A program made the translations under genes and the position numbers. The notes under the pieces are model-generated. The model saw only the letters and a program-made list of their open reading frames with translations. It was not told where the DNA came from and made no database searches. Shown in pieces: positions 35,510 through 44,528 of a stretch of 64,000 nt of DNA (the stretch's first letter is position 1; every line of letters starts with the position of its first letter). This stretch comes from Mesorhizobium helmanticense (GTDB lineage Bacteria; Pseudomonadota; Alphaproteobacteria; Rhizobiales; Rhizobiaceae): positions 62,001 through 126,000 of the forward strand of contig NZ_PZJX01000052.1 of assembly GCF_003034915.1 (NCBI RefSeq), read 5' to 3'.

Positions 35510-36319
35510 ATGCACGAGAAAGAGCGCCACAGGATCATTCTGTCCGCCGTCCAGGAAAAGCCTGTGGTGACGGTGCAGGAAATGGTCGACCTGACGGACT
35601 CCTCCGAGGCGACGATCCGGCGCGACATCGCCGCGCTTCACGTCCAGAAGCGCCTGCGCCGCGTGCGTGGCGGCGCCGAAGCGATCTCGCCGCCGCAGTT
35701 CATCGGCCTTGCCGGCCGGCCCTTCTCCGTCAACGAGACGCTCAACGCCGCGCAGAAGCGAGCGATCGCACGGGAAGCGGTGGAACTATGCAAGGACGGC
35801 GAGCCGATCATCATCAATGGCGGCACCACCACCTTCCAGATGGTGCATTTCCTGACCGGCCGCCGCATGCCGATCTTCACCAATTCCTTCCCGATCGCTG
35901 AGCATCTGCTCAAGCATTCGAAGAACACGGTGATGCTGTCGGGCGGCACCATCTATCGCGAGCAGAACATCATCCTGTCGCCTTTCGACAATGACGTGAC
36001 GCGCAATTTCTATGCGCGCCGCATGTTCATGGGCGCGCAGGGGCTGGGGCCGCTCGGCTTGATGGAAGGCGATCCCCTGCTGATCCAGGCGGAGCAGAAG
36101 CTGATCGATCAGGCCGACGAGCTGGTGGTGCTGGTCGACTCCTCGAAATTCCGCAAGCGCTCCAGCCTGATCCTGTGTGGTCTCACGCGCATCGCCACCG
36201 TCATCACCGACGACGACATCGAGGACCGCGAGGCCAAAATGCTGGAGACCGCGGGGGTGGCGCTGATCGTTGCCCGCAAGACGGCAAGCAACAAGGAAGA
36301 ATCTTCACTGCAGGCCTGA
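35510..36319 (+). CDS. rhaR: DeoR-family transcriptional regulator of rhamnose catabolism
   Basis: 269 residues from the ATG at 35510 (GGGAGGAACC). N-terminal DeoR HTH (HRIILSAVQEKPVVTVQEMV ... SEATIRRDIAALHVQKRLRRVRGGAE, about 5-60). C-terminal DeoRC sugar-phosphate sensor domain with INGGTTTFQM and VDSSKF. First gene of the plus-strand rha operon. In Rhizobium leguminosarum the corresponding RhaR is a negative regulator of the divergent rha transcripts. Confidence 0.9.
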   Translation: MHEKERHRIILSAVQEKPVVTVQEMVDLTDSSEATIRRDIAALHVQKRLRRVRGGAEAISPPQFIGLAGRPFSVNETLNAAQKRAIAREAVELCKDGEPIIINGGTTTFQMVHFLTGRRMPIFTNSFPIAEHLLKHSKNTVMLSGGTIYREQNIILSPFDNDVTRNFYARRMFMGAQGLGPLGLMEGDPLLIQAEQKLIDQADELVVLVDSSKFRKRSSLILCGLTRIATVITDDDIEDREAKMLETAGVALIVARKTASNKEESSLQA

Positions 36320-36368
36320 GACAACCCGCAGCGACGATGGAATGCAAACGCTCAAGGGAGGAAATTCG

Positions 36369-37364
36369 ATGAGCTTTCTGAAGAAATTGATGGTTACGGC
36401 GGCGTTTTCGGCCGCCATGTTCGTGAATGCCGCCTATGCCGAGAACGTCAAGATCGCGCTGGTGGTGAAGTCGCTCGGCAACGGCTTCTTCGACGCCGCC
36501 AACAAGGGCGCCGAAGAGGCGGCCAAGGAACTGGGCGATGTCGACATCATCTACACCGGCCCGACCAAGGCAACCGCCGAAGCGCAGATCGAAGTGGTCA
36601 ATTCGCTGATCGCCCAGAAGGTCAACGCCATCGCCATTTCGGCCAATGACGCCGATGCGCTGGTGCCGGCGTTGAAGAAGGCGATGGAACGCGGCATCAC
36701 CGTTATCTCGTGGGATTCGGGCGTAGCACCCGAAGGCCGCCAGCTTCACCTCAACCCGTCCGACACCGGCCTGATCGGCGAGACCATCATCAAGCTCGCC
36801 GCCGACTATCTGCCGGAAGGCGGCGATGTCGCCATCCTATCGGCCTCGTCCACCGCGACCAACCAGAACGCCTGGATCGACGCGGCCAAGAAAATCCTGC
36901 CGGAGAAGTTCCCCAAGATCAATCTCGTCGCCACCGTCTATGGCGATGACGATTCGGCCAAGAGCACGGACGAAGCCAAGGGTCTTCTGAAGTCCTACCC
37001 GAACCTCAAGGCGATCATCGCACCGACCACGGTCGGCGTCGTTGCCGCCGCCCAGGTGGTGACCGACGAGAACCTGATCGGCAAGGTCAATGTCACCGGC
37101 CTGGCGCTGCCCTCGGAGTTCAAGAAGTTCATCGACAATGGCTCTTCGCAGGCGGTGGCGCTGTGGAACCCGATCGACCTCGGCTACTCGGCCGTCTACC
37201 TCGCTCACGACCTGGCGGTGAAGAAGGAGGAGGCCAAGCCGGGCGCGACATTGTCGATCGGCCGCGTCGGCAAGGTGACGCTCGACGACACCAACTCGGC
37301 TGCGATGGCTCCGCCCTTCCAGTTCGACAAGACCAACATCGAGAAGTTCTCCAAGATCTACTGA
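36369..37364 (+). CDS. rhaS: Rhamnose ABC transporter substrate-binding protein
   Basis: 331 residues, Peripla_BP_4 (RbsB-like) fold. Signal peptide MSFLKKLMVTAAFSAAMFVNAAYA, then KIALVVKSLGNGFFDAANKGAEEAA. ATG behind GGGAGGAAATTCG, 49 bases after rhaR. Expected periplasmic receptor for L-rhamnose, delivering to RhaP/RhaQ/RhaT. Note that rhaS in E. coli denotes an unrelated AraC regulator. Confidence 0.92.
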   Translation: MSFLKKLMVTAAFSAAMFVNAAYAENVKIALVVKSLGNGFFDAANKGAEEAAKELGDVDIIYTGPTKATAEAQIEVVNSLIAQKVNAIAISANDADALVPALKKAMERGITVISWDSGVAPEGRQLHLNPSDTGLIGETIIKLAADYLPEGGDVAILSASSTATNQNAWIDAAKKILPEKFPKINLVATVYGDDDSAKSTDEAKGLLKSYPNLKAIIAPTTVGVVAAAQVVTDENLIGKVNVTGLALPSEFKKFIDNGSSQAVALWNPIDLGYSAVYLAHDLAVKKEEAKPGATLSIGRVGKVTLDDTNSAAMAPPFQFDKTNIEKFSKIY

Positions 37365-37386
37365 TCCTGGCGCCTTCTGAACTAGC

Positions 37387-37410
37387 GCGGCGGGACCAAA
37401 ATCCCGCCGC
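37387..37410 (+). terminator. Hairpin between rhaS and rhaT
   Basis: A perfect nine-base stem (GCGGCGGGA with TCCCGCCGC) and six-base loop, then GGCTTT. It lies 22 bases past the rhaS stop and 38 before rhaT. A partial terminator or message stabiliser, keeping binding-protein output above the membrane components. Confidence 0.6.
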
Positions 37411-37448
37411 GGCTTTAAACGGACCTTGTTTCAGGGCTTGATACGATT

Positions 37449-38990
37449 ATGGACACGACAGCCCAGCACAGCACGGTGAGGGAAAGGCCTCAAGCCTCCA
37501 CCCCACGCCTGACGCTGTCCGGCATCTCCAAGAGCTTTCCCGGCGTGCGCGCGCTGCACGATGTCAGCCTGTCGCTTTATCCCGGCCAGGTGACCGCACT
37601 GATCGGCGAGAACGGCGCAGGCAAGTCGACGCTGGTCAAGATCATGACCGGCATCTACCAGCCCGACGCCGGCGCGATCAGCATCGACGGCCAGGCCGTC
37701 ACGCTGCCCAGCGCACATGCCGCCTTTGGCCATGGCATCACCGCCATCCATCAGGAAACCGTGTTGTTCGACGATCTTTCGGTCGCCGAAAACATCTTCC
37801 TCGGCCATGCGCCGCGCACACGCTTCAAGACCATCGACTGGCGAACCATGCGCAAGAACGCCAAGGAAGTGCTGGACACGATGGGCGCCGGCCATATCGA
37901 CGCCGACGCACGGCTCAAGGATCTCGGCATCGCCAACAAGCACCTCGTGGCGGTTGCGCGCGCCATGTCGATCGACGCCCGCATCGTCATCATGGACGAG
38001 CCGACGGCAGCGCTGTCGATGAAGGAGATCGAGGAACTTTTCCTGCTGATCGAATTCCTCAAGAGCGAAGGCAAGGCGATCCTGTTCATCAGCCACAAGT
38101 TCGACGAGATCTATCGCATCGCCGACCGTTACACGGTGTTCCGCGACGGCGAGATGGTTGGCGAAGGCATGATCAAGGACGCCGGCCAGAGCCAGATCGT
38201 GCGCATGATGGTCGGCCGTTCCGTCGACCACATCTTTCCGCAGCGCCAGGCAGCAATCGGTGCGACGGTGCTGACTGTCTCCGGCCTGTCGCATCCGACC
38301 GAATTCGATGACATCGGCTTCGAATTGCACAGGGGCGAAATCCTCGGCTTTTACGGCCTTGTCGGCGCCGGTCGCAGCGAGGTGATGCAGGCGATATCGG
38401 GCATTACCCGCACAGCCAAGGGCACCATCACGCTGGAGGGCAAACCGATCGCGCCGAAATCGGCGGCGGATTCGATCGAGGCCGGAATCGTCTATGTACC
38501 GGAGGAGCGCGGCAAGCAGGGCGTGGTGATCGGCCTGCCGATCTTCCAGAATGTCTCGCTGCCCTCGCTCACGCGCACATCCAAATCGGGCATATTGCGG
38601 CTGGCGGAAGAATTCGCGCTGGCCCGCGCCTTCACCGAGCGGCTCGACCTGCGTGCGTCCTCGCTCAGCCAGGATGTCGGCACGCTGTCGGGCGGCAATC
38701 AGCAGAAGATCGTCATCGCCAAATGGCTGGCGACCGCGCCAAAGGTGATCATCCTCGACGAGCCGACCAAGGGCATCGATATCGGCTCCAAGGCCGCCGT
38801 GCACGGCTTCATGGCCGAGCTTGTCGCGCAAGGCCTTTCGGTGATCATGGTGTCGTCCGAACTGCCCGAAATTCTCGGCATGTCGGACCGCGTCGTCGTC
38901 ATGCGCGAGGGCCGCATCGCCTCTGTCTATGACAACAAGGAGCTCGACGCCGAGACGCTGGTCAGGACGGCTGCGGGGATCGCGGCATGA
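37449..38990 (+). CDS. rhaT: Rhamnose ABC transporter ATP-binding protein (duplicated ABC domains)
   Basis: 513 residues, CUT2 type with two ATPase halves. The first half has Walker A GENGAGKST (about 53-61) and Walker B VIMDEPTAAL. The second has a degenerate P-loop GLVGAGRSEV, signature LSGGNQQKIVIAKWLA and Walker B ILDEPTKGID. No strong ribosome-binding site is visible before the ATG. It ends in an ATGA overlap with rhaP. Confidence 0.93.
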   Translation: MDTTAQHSTVRERPQASTPRLTLSGISKSFPGVRALHDVSLSLYPGQVTALIGENGAGKSTLVKIMTGIYQPDAGAISIDGQAVTLPSAHAAFGHGITAIHQETVLFDDLSVAENIFLGHAPRTRFKTIDWRTMRKNAKEVLDTMGAGHIDADARLKDLGIANKHLVAVARAMSIDARIVIMDEPTAALSMKEIEELFLLIEFLKSEGKAILFISHKFDEIYRIADRYTVFRDGEMVGEGMIKDAGQSQIVRMMVGRSVDHIFPQRQAAIGATVLTVSGLSHPTEFDDIGFELHRGEILGFYGLVGAGRSEVMQAISGITRTAKGTITLEGKPIAPKSAADSIEAGIVYVPEERGKQGVVIGLPIFQNVSLPSLTRTSKSGILRLAEEFALARAFTERLDLRASSLSQDVGTLSGGNQQKIVIAKWLATAPKVIILDEPTKGIDIGSKAAVHGFMAELVAQGLSVIMVSSELPEILGMSDRVVVMREGRIASVYDNKELDAETLVRTAAGIAA

Positions 38991-39964
38991 AGGCTTTTCT
39001 CAAATACCGCGAAATCTGGCTGCTGGCGGCCATCGCCGTGCTGATCGGGCTGATCTCGACGCGCTTCCCGGGTTTTGCCGACCCGGCCAATCTGCGCCAG
39101 GTGTTCAACGACACCTCGATTCTGATGATCCTGGCGCTGGGGCAGATGGTGGTGATCCTGACCCGCTCCATCGACCTGTCGATGGCGTCCAACCTCTGTT
39201 TCACCGGCATGGTGGTGGCGATGCTGAACGCAGCACTTCCGGCCATCCCGATCCCGCTGCTGATCGTCGTGGCACTGCTCGTCGGGCTGGTGCTCGGCGC
39301 CATCAACGGTTTTTTGGTGTGGCGGCTGAACATCCCCTCGATCGTGGTGACGCTGGGCACGCTCACCATCTATCGCGGCGCGACTTTCGTCATCTCTGGC
39401 GGCGCCTGGGTCAATGCCGACCAGATGAGCCCTGACTTCATCGGTTTTCAACGTGCAGCGTTCCTCGGCATTCCGGTTCTGTCATGGATCGCCCTGCTGG
39501 TCATCGCGCTGTTCTTCCTGTTGATGACGCGCACGGCGCTCGGCCGCTCGATCTACGCCATCGGCGTCAACCCGACCGCGTCGGTCTATGCCGGCATCGA
39601 TGTCGGCCGCACCAAGTTCGTCGTCTTCTGCATCTCCGGCATGATCGGCGGGCTCGCCGGCTATCTCTGGATCTCGCGCTATGTGATCGCTTCCGTCGAG
39701 GTCGCGAACGGCTATGAGCTCAACATCATCGCCGCCTGCGTCATCGGCGGCATCTCGATTGCCGGCGGCATCGGCTCGGTCGGCGGCGCGGTGCTCGGCG
39801 CGCTGTTCCTCGGTATCATCTCCAATGCGCTGCCGGTCATCAACATCTCGCCCTTCTGGCAGATGGCGATCTCGGGCAGTGCCATCATCCTGGCGGTGGT
39901 GCTCAATGCGCGCGGCGAACGCCGGCAGGGCCGTATCATCCTGAAGAAGGCCGAAACGGCATGA
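38987..39964 (+). CDS. rhaP: Rhamnose ABC transporter permease
   Basis: 325 residues of the RbsC-like (BPD_transp_2) family with about ten hydrophobic spans. Typical segments are LGQMVVILTRSIDLSMA and NGFLVWRLNIPSIVVTLGTL. ATGA overlaps on both sides with rhaT and rhaQ show tight translational coupling. Confidence 0.93.
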   Translation: MKAFLKYREIWLLAAIAVLIGLISTRFPGFADPANLRQVFNDTSILMILALGQMVVILTRSIDLSMASNLCFTGMVVAMLNAALPAIPIPLLIVVALLVGLVLGAINGFLVWRLNIPSIVVTLGTLTIYRGATFVISGGAWVNADQMSPDFIGFQRAAFLGIPVLSWIALLVIALFFLLMTRTALGRSIYAIGVNPTASVYAGIDVGRTKFVVFCISGMIGGLAGYLWISRYVIASVEVANGYELNIIAACVIGGISIAGGIGSVGGAVLGALFLGIISNALPVINISPFWQMAISGSAIILAVVLNARGERRQGRIILKKAETA

Positions 39965-40956
39965 CCGACACCCCTGCCCCGCGCCACATACCGGATCGGC
40001 TGGACAAGCCGCTCTCTTCGGCGATCTTCTCGTGGGAGGCGCTGCTGGTCGTGGTCGCGATCGCGATTTTCGCCATCAACAGCTTCGCCTCGCCCTATTT
40101 CCTCGACCCGTGGTCGTTGTCTGACTTGACCTTCAACTTCACGGAAAAGGCGCTGATTGCCTTCGCCATGGCGCTGCTGATCATTTCCGGCGAGATCGAC
40201 CTGTCGGTCGCCGCCATCATCGCGCTCGCCTCGACCATGATGGGCATGGCGGTGCAGGCTGGCGCCGGCACGCCGGTGCTGGTGGCGATCGGCATCCTCG
40301 TCGGGCTCGGCTGCGGCGCCTTCAACGGCCTGTTGGTCACAAGGCTCGGACTGCCATCGATCGTCGTCACCATCGGCACGATGAGCCTGTTTCGCGGCAT
40401 TGCTTTCATCATTCTCGGCGACCAGGCCTACAAGGGTTATCCCGCAAGCTTCGCCTTCTTCGGCCAGGGCTATGTCTGGTGGGTGGTGTCGTTCGAACTG
40501 GTGTTGTTCGCCGTCGCGGCCATCATCTACTGGTTCGTGCTGCACCGGACGAGCTTCGGCCGTCGCGTCTTTGCCATCGGCAACAACTCTATCGCGGCGC
40601 AATTCTCCGGCGTGCGCGTCGACCGCATCAAGTTCATCCTGTTTTGCCTGACCGGGCTGATGTCGGGCATCGCCTCGGTGCTGATCACCTCGCGGCTCGG
40701 CTCGACGCGGCCTTCGATCGCGCAAGGCTACGAGCTGGAAGCCATCACCATGGTGGTGCTCGGCGGCGTCAGCATTCTGGGCGGCGCCGGCAGTATCCTG
40801 GGTGTCGTGCTTGCCGCCTTCATCATGGGGCTGGTCACTTTTGGCCTGGGGCTGCTCAACGTGCCCGGTATCGTCATGTCGATCTTCATCGGCCTGCTGC
40901 TGATCATCGTCATCGCATTGCCGATCCTCTGGCGGCGGCTGCGCGGGGGACGCTGA
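39961..40956 (+). CDS. rhaQ: Rhamnose ABC transporter permease
   Basis: 331 residues, RbsC-like, homologous to RhaP (ALLIISGEIDLSVAAI, FNGLLVTRLGLPSIVVTIGTM). Presumably forms the heterodimeric channel with RhaP. It overlaps the rhaU start by one base (TGATG at 40954-40958). Confidence 0.93.
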   Translation: MTDTPAPRHIPDRLDKPLSSAIFSWEALLVVVAIAIFAINSFASPYFLDPWSLSDLTFNFTEKALIAFAMALLIISGEIDLSVAAIIALASTMMGMAVQAGAGTPVLVAIGILVGLGCGAFNGLLVTRLGLPSIVVTIGTMSLFRGIAFIILGDQAYKGYPASFAFFGQGYVWWVVSFELVLFAVAAIIYWFVLHRTSFGRRVFAIGNNSIAAQFSGVRVDRIKFILFCLTGLMSGIASVLITSRLGSTRPSIAQGYELEAITMVVLGGVSILGGAGSILGVVLAAFIMGLVTFGLGLLNVPGIVMSIFIGLLLIIVIALPILWRRLRGGR

Positions 40957-41273
40957 TGCCTGAGAAATACGCGTTCAAGATGATGCTCGATCCCGGCATG
41001 AAGGCCGAATACAGGAAGCGCCACGACGAGATCTGGCCGTCGCTGGTCGAACTGCTCAAACAGGCCGGCGTTTCCGATTATTCGATCCATCTCGACGAAG
41101 AGACCAACATTCTCTTCGGCGTGCTGTGGCGCAGCGACAGCCATGGCATGAACGATTTGCCGAAGCATCCGGTGATGCAGCGCTGGTGGGCGCACATGGC
41201 GGACGTCATGGAAACCAAGGCCGACAACGAGCCGGTGGCGGTGCCGCTGGAAACCATGTTCCATATGGAATGA
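40956..41273 (+). CDS. rhaU: L-rhamnose mutarotase
   Basis: 105 residues. YRKRHDEIWPSLVELLKQAGVSDYSIHLDEETNILFG and PVMQRWWAHMADVME are diagnostic of the RhaM/RhaU mutarotase family, with the His in KRHDEIWP and the WW pair in the pocket. It interconverts alpha and beta anomers of L-rhamnose. It overlaps rhaQ and rhaK at its ends (ATGA at 41270-41273). Confidence 0.95.
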   Translation: MPEKYAFKMMLDPGMKAEYRKRHDEIWPSLVELLKQAGVSDYSIHLDEETNILFGVLWRSDSHGMNDLPKHPVMQRWWAHMADVMETKADNEPVAVPLETMFHME

Positions 41274-42640
41274 CTGGACTTCGCCACATCGCCGTCATCG
41301 ATATCGGCAAGACCAACGCCAAAGTGGCGCTGGTCGATCTCGCCACATCAAGCGAAGTGGCGCTGCGCCGTGTGGCCAATGCGGCTTCCGCTGATGGTCC
41401 CTACCCGCATCATGATGTCGAGGCCCTGTGGGCTTTCATCCTCGACAGCCTCGCCGCGATCCATCGTGAGCAGCGCATCGACGCCATATCGATCACCACG
41501 CATGGGGCGACGGCGGTTCTGGTCGAGGCCGAAGGCGGCTTGGCGCTGCCAGTGCTCGATTATGAATTCGCCGGGCCTGACGCACTCGCCCAAGATTATG
41601 ACGCGATGCGTCCGCCCTTTGCCGAGACGGGCACGCCGCGCCTGCCGGTCGGCCTCAACATTGGCGCGCAGCTCTTCTGGCAGCAGAAGCTGTTCCCGGC
41701 CGAATTCGCCCGAGCCGCGATCCTGATGTACCCGCAATACTGGGCCTTGCGGCTGACCGGCGTCGCTGCCAACGAGGTGACCTCGCTCGGCTGCCACACC
41801 GATCTGTGGAACCCTTGGCAAGCCGATTTTTCGTCACTGGTCGACAAGATGGACTGGCGCCGTCAGATGGCGCCGGTGCGGCCGGCGAGAGACCGCCTCG
41901 GCCCGATCCTTCCCGCTCTCGCCAGACAAACCGGGCTCGACCCGCAAACGCCGGTATTTTGCGGCCTGCACGATTCCAACGCCTCGCTGCTGCCGCATCT
42001 CATCGCCGACCTACCGCCCTTCTCGGTCGTCTCGACCGGAACCTGGGTGGTGTCGATGGCGGTCGGCTGTGCCAAGGTCGTGCTCGATGCGGCGCGCGAC
42101 ACGCTGGTCAATGTCAATGCGCTCGGCGATCCCGTGCCTTCGGCGCGCTTCATGGGCGGGCGCGAGTTCTCCCTGCTGACCGACGGCAAGCCGCAGGACT
42201 GGAGCGACGCCGATGTCGCGGCCGTGCTGGCACGCAAGACGTTGCTGCTGCCGTCGACCCAGCAGGGCTCGGGGCCTTATCCACGCCACGCCGCCCAGTG
42301 GCTCGCCGCCGAAGACATGACCAACGGTCAGCGCTTCACCGCCATCTCGTTCTATCTGGCGTTGATGACGGCGACCTGCCTCGACCTGATCGGTGCCGGT
42401 GGACCGACAATCGTCGAGGGCCCCTTTGCCCGCAACCGGCTTTTCACCCGAATGCTGGCGGCCGCCACGGCACGCGCCGTCATTGCGTCCGAAGCCGCAA
42501 CCGGCACCAGCATCGGCGCCGCCTTGCTGGCATCGGATCACGGCGCGGTCGGGAGCAAGGGCGAAAGGACCGAACCACCTGACGGCCCGGCTTGGGCCGA
42601 CTATGTTCGCGCCTGGCGGGCAGCTGTCGATGCAAGCTAG
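41270..42640 (+). CDS. rhaK: Rhamnulokinase-type sugar kinase
   Basis: 456 residues, FGGY carbohydrate kinase. N-terminal phosphate loop IDIGKTNAKVALVD, middle GLHDSNASLLPHL and the adenosine segment VVSTGTWVVSMA. It phosphorylates L-rhamnulose to rhamnulose-1-phosphate for RhaD. In R. leguminosarum the orthologous kinase is also needed for rhamnose uptake by the ABC system, which fits its place as last gene of the transport operon. Confidence 0.93.
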   Translation: MTGLRHIAVIDIGKTNAKVALVDLATSSEVALRRVANAASADGPYPHHDVEALWAFILDSLAAIHREQRIDAISITTHGATAVLVEAEGGLALPVLDYEFAGPDALAQDYDAMRPPFAETGTPRLPVGLNIGAQLFWQQKLFPAEFARAAILMYPQYWALRLTGVAANEVTSLGCHTDLWNPWQADFSSLVDKMDWRRQMAPVRPARDRLGPILPALARQTGLDPQTPVFCGLHDSNASLLPHLIADLPPFSVVSTGTWVVSMAVGCAKVVLDAARDTLVNVNALGDPVPSARFMGGREFSLLTDGKPQDWSDADVAAVLARKTLLLPSTQQGSGPYPRHAAQWLAAEDMTNGQRFTAISFYLALMTATCLDLIGAGGPTIVEGPFARNRLFTRMLAAATARAVIASEAATGTSIGAALLASDHGAVGSKGERTEPPDGPAWADYVRAWRAAVDAS

Positions 42641-42642
42641 CT

Positions 42643-42702
42643 CTTGTTTTTATGCATGTCGTTGTCGCAAAACCGCTGCGCACTTTTGCGCGACTTGCAT
42701 TA
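42643..42702. repeat. RIME-like repeat, copy 2 (single hairpin module)
   Basis: Module B only: ATGCATGTCG (42652-42661) pairs with CGACTTGCAT (42691-42700) with one mismatch, around CGCAAAACCGCTGCGCACTT. From about 42643 to 42702 it differs from copy 1 at only a few positions. As in copy 1, its end forms the TAA stop codon (42700-42702, minus strand) of the adjacent gene. It separates the convergent rhaK and racemase genes and may terminate both. Confidence 0.75.
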
Positions 42703-44525
42703 GAGAATCCGCTTGCCGAAAGCCGACATGACGAAGCTGACGGTGTCTTTGGCGATCCGCGGATCGAGATCGGCCGTCAGCCCGGACACATCCATCGACA
42801 GCAGCCTACCGGACAGCGCGATCGCCTCCATCGCCTGATGCGTTTCGCGCACGGTGAGGCCGCCGGACCCTGCCGCCCAGCCGGCGAATTCGGTCACATC
42901 AGGCGAATAGCTGACATGAAAGCCTTGCGTGCCAGAGGTGGCGATGCGGATCGCCTCATGCATCAAGTCGCGCATGCCCATGGCGTCGATATCGGTCATG
43001 GTGAAGGCCGAAACGCGCGAATCCTTCAGCACCCGCACTTCCGCCGGATCGGCATGGCGCAGGCCGACGATGACGACATTTTCCGGCGAAAGCTGCGGCT
43101 GAAAGGCGCCGGGCTTGTGATCGAGACCAAGAGCGCGCGCCAGCACTGAGCGTTCCGGCAGTTCGATGCTGTCTTCGCCTTCGGGCATCAGGGCTGCGAT
43201 GGAATCGATCCAGATCAGGCCAAACGAGTGGGTTGCCCGCGCCGTCGCCGCCAGCGCCTTGTGGGCAATGCGGCGATCGCCGCCGGCGGTCAGCCGGATC
43301 AGGCCGGACGGCGGCCTCTCGATATCGGCCAGTTCGACGACGTCGAAATTCATCGCCTCCAGCCGCGCGCCGGTCGCTTCCCGGGCGAGGATGCCGGCTG
43401 CCGCGGGCTCCGCCGATATCGACACCATCTTGCGGCCGGAAAAATCCTCGACATCGTGCATCGGCGCCTTCTCGACATATTCCGAGGTCATGGCCAGCAG
43501 CATGGCGCCGTAGCTCATGCGAAAGGCCACGCGGTCGCCAACGGCGAGCGGCGGATCGGCGTCATGCACGTCGAGCAGCAGATGGTCGCTGGAAGCGCCG
43601 AGCACGCGCACGCCCTTGGCGATCGGCGTCAGCCCCTCGACCAGCACGTCCTCGCGGCCGATATTGGCGATGGCCGCAGCCTGTCGCCCTCGTCGGGAAA
43701 CACCGGCTGGTTGCCGAAAGCGTCGTAGCCGGACTGGCCGATCGGGCGCGATGGCTTCAGCTTGACCTCGATGATGTCGCTGGTCAGGCGGCAGGCATCG
43801 GGCTCGAGTTCGTCCCAAGGTGTGTCGCGAAAGGTTTCGACGCCGCCCTGCAGGATCGCCTCGCCGACACGCAGGTTGTTGATGCCGGCGGGCAGCCTGC
43901 CTTCGAGCAGCAATGTCAGCGACGACGAAGCTCCGCCCGAGATCCAGTCGAGCCTGGCGCCGGACAGGCGTTCGGTCTTGTAGGCGTGGGCGACAAGCTG
44001 CCCGAGATTTTCCTCCGTCGGCATGATGGCGCCGAAGCAGCCGAGATTGGTGCCGATGCCAGCGATGCGCACGCCCTTGAGCGCCAGGATCTGCTCGACC
44101 GTCGGCACGAGATCGTTCGGCCAGATGCCTTCCCTGAGGTCGCCGAGGTCGATCATCAGCATGATGTCGTGGACGCGGCCCATGCGCTCGGCGATGCGCG
44201 ATATCTCGCGGATGGTGGCGAGTTCGGATTGCAGGCTGATGTCGACGGTGCGCACCACCTCCTCGACACGCGCCATCGGCGGGCTGCGCAGCAGCATGAT
44301 CGGCGCGTTGATGCCGCTGTCGCGCAGCCTTCGGATGTTTTCGAAGCGCGATTCGGCGATGCCGGCGACGCCGCCGCGCAGCATGGCGCGCGCCACTTGC
44401 GGCATGCCGCATGTGCCCTTGGTGACGCCGAAGACCTTGATGCCCGACAGCGCGCAGCGCTCGACGATCGTGCGCGCATTGCGCTCGATGCGGCCAAGGT
44501 CGATGGCGACTTGCGGTCCCGACAT
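42700..44525 (-). pseudogene. Alanine/ornithine racemase-like domain fused to a degenerate ureohydrolase (arginase-fold) domain, with a one-base frameshift
   Basis: Restoring one G (minus strand) at 43680/43681 gives about 607 residues. Residues 1 to about 358 are a PLP fold-type III racemase: VTKGTCGM carries the probable PLP lysine, and IANIGREDV, LGASSDHLLLDV and AMTSEYVEK match the ornithine-racemase branch. Residues from about 359 follow the arginase fold (LTAGGDRR, LIWIDSIAAL, HVSYSPDV, GGLTVRE). The metal-binding histidine of GGDH is Arg, the DAHxD motif is DSIAA and the first Asp of SxDxD is Ser. The frameshift separates the open frames 43629-44525 and 42700 to about 43680. Three bases follow the dadA-like stop, so this looks like a dadA-racemase operon. 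Real decay and sequencing error are both possible. Confidence 0.75.
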
Positions 44526-44528
44526 TGC

